A DNA stretch of 64,000 nucleotides from Stratiolaelaps scimitus (lineage: Eukaryota; Arthropoda; Arachnida; Mesostigmata; Laelapidae), in contig JABWDB010000019.1 of the NCBI GenBank assembly GCA_019614645.1, positions 2,216,501-2,280,500 on the forward strand, in the 5' to 3' direction. The notes under the pieces are model-generated. The model saw only the letters and a program-made list of their open reading frames with translations, was not told the DNA's origin and ran no database searches. Made by a program: the position numbers and the translations under genes. How positions within the stretch are numbered: the first letter of the stretch is position 1; every line of letters starts with the position of its first letter. This document shows positions 60,505-64,000 of this stretch, piece by piece.

Positions 60505-63500
60505 CTGAAATGCGCGAACGTCGACGCGCCGACCGAGATATTGAATTCGTTCTTAGCATTTAACCTAGCCTAATTTAAAAATTTCACAGTAGGACTCTTG
60601 AGCTATGGTAGCAGCTACGCCAGCAGCTTGTTCAGCTGTCGTTTCAGCACTAATTGTTTAATAGAAGACAAACTTTGCCTGCTCGCTGTTCGACCACCTA
60701 TATTGGATGCGACACAAATTATACTTACGTCAAGGCGTTCTACAAGGCTCGAGCCCCGAACCGAAAAAAATAAAAAAAGAGACTACCACTATAGAATCCG
60801 CTAGCAATCCGTTTTGTAGTGGACCTACTTGAACATTGGCGTTAGACCATTATACTATACATCCGCTGCTGTTACTGGTGCTCTCGATGTCAATATTCGT
60901 TATTACATAGAATTGTAAACGGCCACAGTATTACACGCTCAACAGAAATCATAGAGCCTTCACTGGGCTCTGTCTTGCTGTCTGCCCGCCTCCCTTAACT
61001 ACACGCCGCGGTCGGCGAATTGCACAAAGCAGACCAGTTTGCAAAACGGTTGCATTAAGCGTGCTACGACGTTAACAGGACAGCGACAGGGAACAGTCGC
61101 CGGCTCATAGGCGAGGCACCCATCCGCGCTCACCAGAAGAGATACATTCAGAGTCACATAACAAACACAGGCAAAAACAGTCAACTTTCTCCTCTCTCTC
61201 TCTCTCTCACCCACCCACCCATACTCGCGTACGCAGATAAACACTGGCCAAACAACAAACTAATTAAACTTGCGAGCGCTGCCGTTCCCGAGGCCGTTCC
61301 CTTTCAGCGCGCGCGGTCGCAGGTTCTCTTCCATTAGACACATGGGCACAACAAGTCCCTCTATTGCCGCCGTAGCCAAACCCAGCTAGCCTTACCATAT
61401 ATATATATATATATATTATATATACTACTGCTACGGTATAAACGAATGGGGAGCAAGTCGTCGCGTCTCTTTCACTAACGCGGAAGCGACCCCTAAAAGC
61501 AACGACAGGAAAAGCGCGCTCGCGCAAGAGTTTCACTCCGAGCTCAACGAGTTAACACGATCTCACTTCAGAGCACCGCGTAGTATTGTACAAGCCATCG
61601 TAACAAGCAGTGGAACCGATGGACGCCGGACCTCCTTCTCTAGTGGTCGCTTCTACGGCTCGCACGGGTGTCGAAAGCGGGAAGCGTTTTCTGTTGTTGT
61701 TGTCGTTACCCGCTAGTTTAATTTCTGTGCCCACTTCCATTACGCCTCGTTACTGAAGTAAACAACGGGACGAAGACGACACAGTTGACAGCAGCAGGGG
61801 CAGCAGCGTTATCGGTTGCTGCCAAACGAAAATGATACACCTCGCGACTGTCGAATTTTCGGGGTGCCATTATCAAGTGGACATCGGATTCAAAATCGAC
61901 GGTGGCTGCTTCCTTAACACTAGGTCTCGTCAGTGTATTGTATGGCTTCAGCAAGAAAGGTGTAATATTAATTGGAGAGTGAGAACGATAAAGACAGTAT
62001 AAAAATCAACGTAGTCATGTTCGAGCGATCATTTCGCATAGATTCCCCGTGGGTGCTAAGCTGAAGCCACTATATTTCCGCCTGGTAGTATCAACTCAGC
62101 TGCTCGAAATCATACGTAGTGCATGTCTTCAAAAGAGGCATGTGGGTTTATCTCTAGACGTACATATATTTCAAAGGTACAGACATTATGGGCAACAACA
62201 ATACAATAAAAGGCAATGCCATCGCCTCCTTCGGGTCCATGACGGACTCGTCCTGACACCTTGTCCCCAACTAATTCTCTAATCACTGTATGTTTAAAGT
62301 TGTATATACGTAATGATAAATATATTTCTAGTGGTTAGAAATAAAGGAACAGCTGACTCTAAATTGAATTCATATAGCCAACGAACTTCCACTAAAATGT
62401 GAAATCTTTCACACCAATGTGTATATTGGAATATATAATACTTGGCCAAATACCGGGATGAATTGTTACTAGACAATGTGAAAGTGCTCATCGAAACATA
62501 GATTTAAATAGACTGGTTCCTAGGGCTTATCATCTACCACATCATTAATCCTACTACCGTCTCCGCACATTTTCAAGCCTCGTGCCTTGACCATCTGTGT
62601 GGAGGACAGGGCCACGCAAGCTAGCCACATCATACAGTCGTCCAACGTGTGATGCAAGTCCGTCACCAGCAAGTGGTCTCGCTATTGGTACCGGCTGTGT
62701 CTTGACGTTTCGCCTACACTTTCTCTATCTCTGGTTGCGAGGTCCGGCCACATAGTCTCGAAGCGACCCGACGCAAGCGCCCCGAATGGTCGGCTCTCGA
62801 ACTGGCCGCCGGCCTGGTCGAGCCGACCGAACACGATTCAACAACAAGGCCAACGATTCAATTTGTCTTGATTTTTTACCATTGTAATGTTGCACTGCAC
62901 CGTAGTGGCACACACACTATGGAAACGCACTGCGAACTGAAGGAAGCACTCAGGGAGTCGACAAGCGGCCGGTCCGTCGAACAACAACTGACTCAGGGCT
63001 AGGTTTCTCGCCGTTCCTGCCCAAGGCTGGTACATTGAGGATGGCGCGAGCGGCTGAAAGAGCGATAAGTCTCGTTGGAAGCCGAGGAGCAGCCCCTTGC
63101 GGAGAGCCTCCCTGCCCCCGAGCAGTAGTACCCCAGTGGTAGGCTGGTAGTGGGGTGGTTCGGGCTCGGGGGAACGGAGACCGCGCACTCAGGCAGCAGC
63201 AGCAGCAGCATTGTTTCCCGTCGCTAAATTAATGTTCTCACTCTCCTGACACACACACAGACATACACACAGGAGGCGGGATGGGATACGGCAGCCGAGG
63301 ATATATAATATACGCATGGAACACGGACATCGAAAAGGAGACAGACTGTAGGAGATGAGAACTCGGTCCTCGCAGGGAGACGGAGAACGTCCGAAAAGCG
63401 GATGAAGGAAGTAGTGACGAAGGCGACGCGCCGCAGTGGTGGGCACTTGCGGAGCCAGGCCAAGGCGCCAGCCTTGACTCAGGCCCGGGCCATGACGATG

Positions 63501-64000
63501 GTCCATCGAACGGCGACTCAATCGGAGGTAGGGGGCGGGGATCCTAGACGGTCCAGGGCCACAGACCTATCCAGTCCTCTAGTTTAGTCCGTGTACCTCT
63601 TTACAAGATCTACGACACAAGTCGCTATCGGCAAGTGGGCAAGGACGAGACGGGAACTCGTCTCCAGTCTTCCTCTTCTTCTTCTTGTAAAGGAAGGCCA
63701 ACGAAACACAGGTCCCGTCTAAATCCTGTTGTTCTGTTTGTTGTTGTATTGTCACAGTTCGCTTAGTAGCTCAGTTGTCTTATGGTTGCAATCACTACAG
63801 CTCTCAGTGTCGAGTAGTAGTGTTTCGGCTGTGGTACTGGAGTGCACTGACGAGACGATCTCTCGATATTTTCGCCAAGAGCAGAGTGAAACGATGCATG
63901 GGAAGTATACTTCTCCCCCTACATAACGTATTCTATAATAATCTGGTATAAAATAAAACGCGCACGTATATCATCGAGACTGTTTGAATGTATCAGTTTT
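60505..64000 (-). other. Intron upstream of the first visible exon; no exon found
   Basis: The first half of FNIII-1 should be upstream of 60,504 on the minus strand, but no candidate has the right phase and motif. The segment holds a second copy of a 62-bp repeat (62,211-62,272) and a TA run at 61.40-61.43 kb. It probably continues as intron past the window edge. Confidence 0.6.
62211..62272 (+). repeat. Dispersed 62-bp repeat, copy B
   Basis: Same orientation as the copy at 27,649-27,710. The sequence just before it (AATACAATAAA) is unlike copy A, which suggests the shared part is close to a true element boundary on that side. Confidence 0.75.

Noticed and set aside
60721..60790. Good donor GTAAGT on the minus strand at about 60,726
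   Set aside because: The sequence before it has an in-frame stop (TGA) in the phase needed to join the 60,343-60,504 exon.
61718..61954. Minus-strand frame with EVYHFRLAATDNAA, resembling an FNIII F strand, upstream of the first Dscam exon
   Set aside because: The FNIII-1 C-terminal half is already accounted for at 60,343-60,504. This frame lacks the rest of an FNIII domain, and its only nearby donor (GTAACG) would leave in phase 0 when phase 1 is needed.

Overview
This window looks like arthropod nuclear DNA. It has short exons with clean GT/AG splice sites, kilobase-scale introns, and many AT and trinucleotide microsatellites. I find one gene I can support: a Dscam-family (Down syndrome cell adhesion molecule) receptor on the minus strand, running from about 60.5 kb down to 13.9 kb. 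I traced eleven exons whose phases all join in frame. Together they encode about 638 residues and a stop codon. The 5' part (promoter, signal peptide, Ig domains and the first half of the first fibronectin domain) lies beyond the right edge.

Reading 5' to 3' on the minus strand: 60,343-60,504 is the second half of FNIII-1. 60,132-60,202 plus 53,011-53,263 is FNIII-2. 50,001-50,282 is a single-exon FNIII that matches canonical FNIII-5. 41,903-42,078 plus 31,163-31,315 is a domain matching canonical FNIII-6, with its GGCPI motif. 29,670-29,808 is the transmembrane segment. Four exons (22,884-23,104; 22,149-22,293; 14,515-14,677; 13,939-14,092) form the cytoplasmic tail, which ends in a Q-rich stretch and the C-terminus SVKL. 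FNIII-2 splices straight to the FNIII-5-like domain in phase, so the canonical FNIII-3, FNIII-4 and Ig10 block appears to be missing. Loss of that block is, as I recall, a hallmark of the shortened Dscam (sDscam) genes of chelicerates, so a mite or other chelicerate is my best guess for the organism. Unlike the sDscam layout I remember, this gene keeps an FNIII-6-like domain.

The rest of the window is intron or downstream flank. The left 13.9 kb holds no gene I can support. Much of 5.9-13.2 kb is pyrimidine-rich on the plus strand (purine/CAA-rich on the gene's strand), so it could include a long 3' UTR. The introns carry microsatellites, five strong perfect or near-perfect DNA palindromes with unrelated sequences, tRNA B-box-like motifs including one SINE-like remnant, and a 62-bp repeat present twice (27.65 kb and 62.21 kb). 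I see no rRNA, intact tRNA, CRISPR array or bacterial-type features. Open frames of up to 241 codons in the introns look like chance or low-complexity frames.
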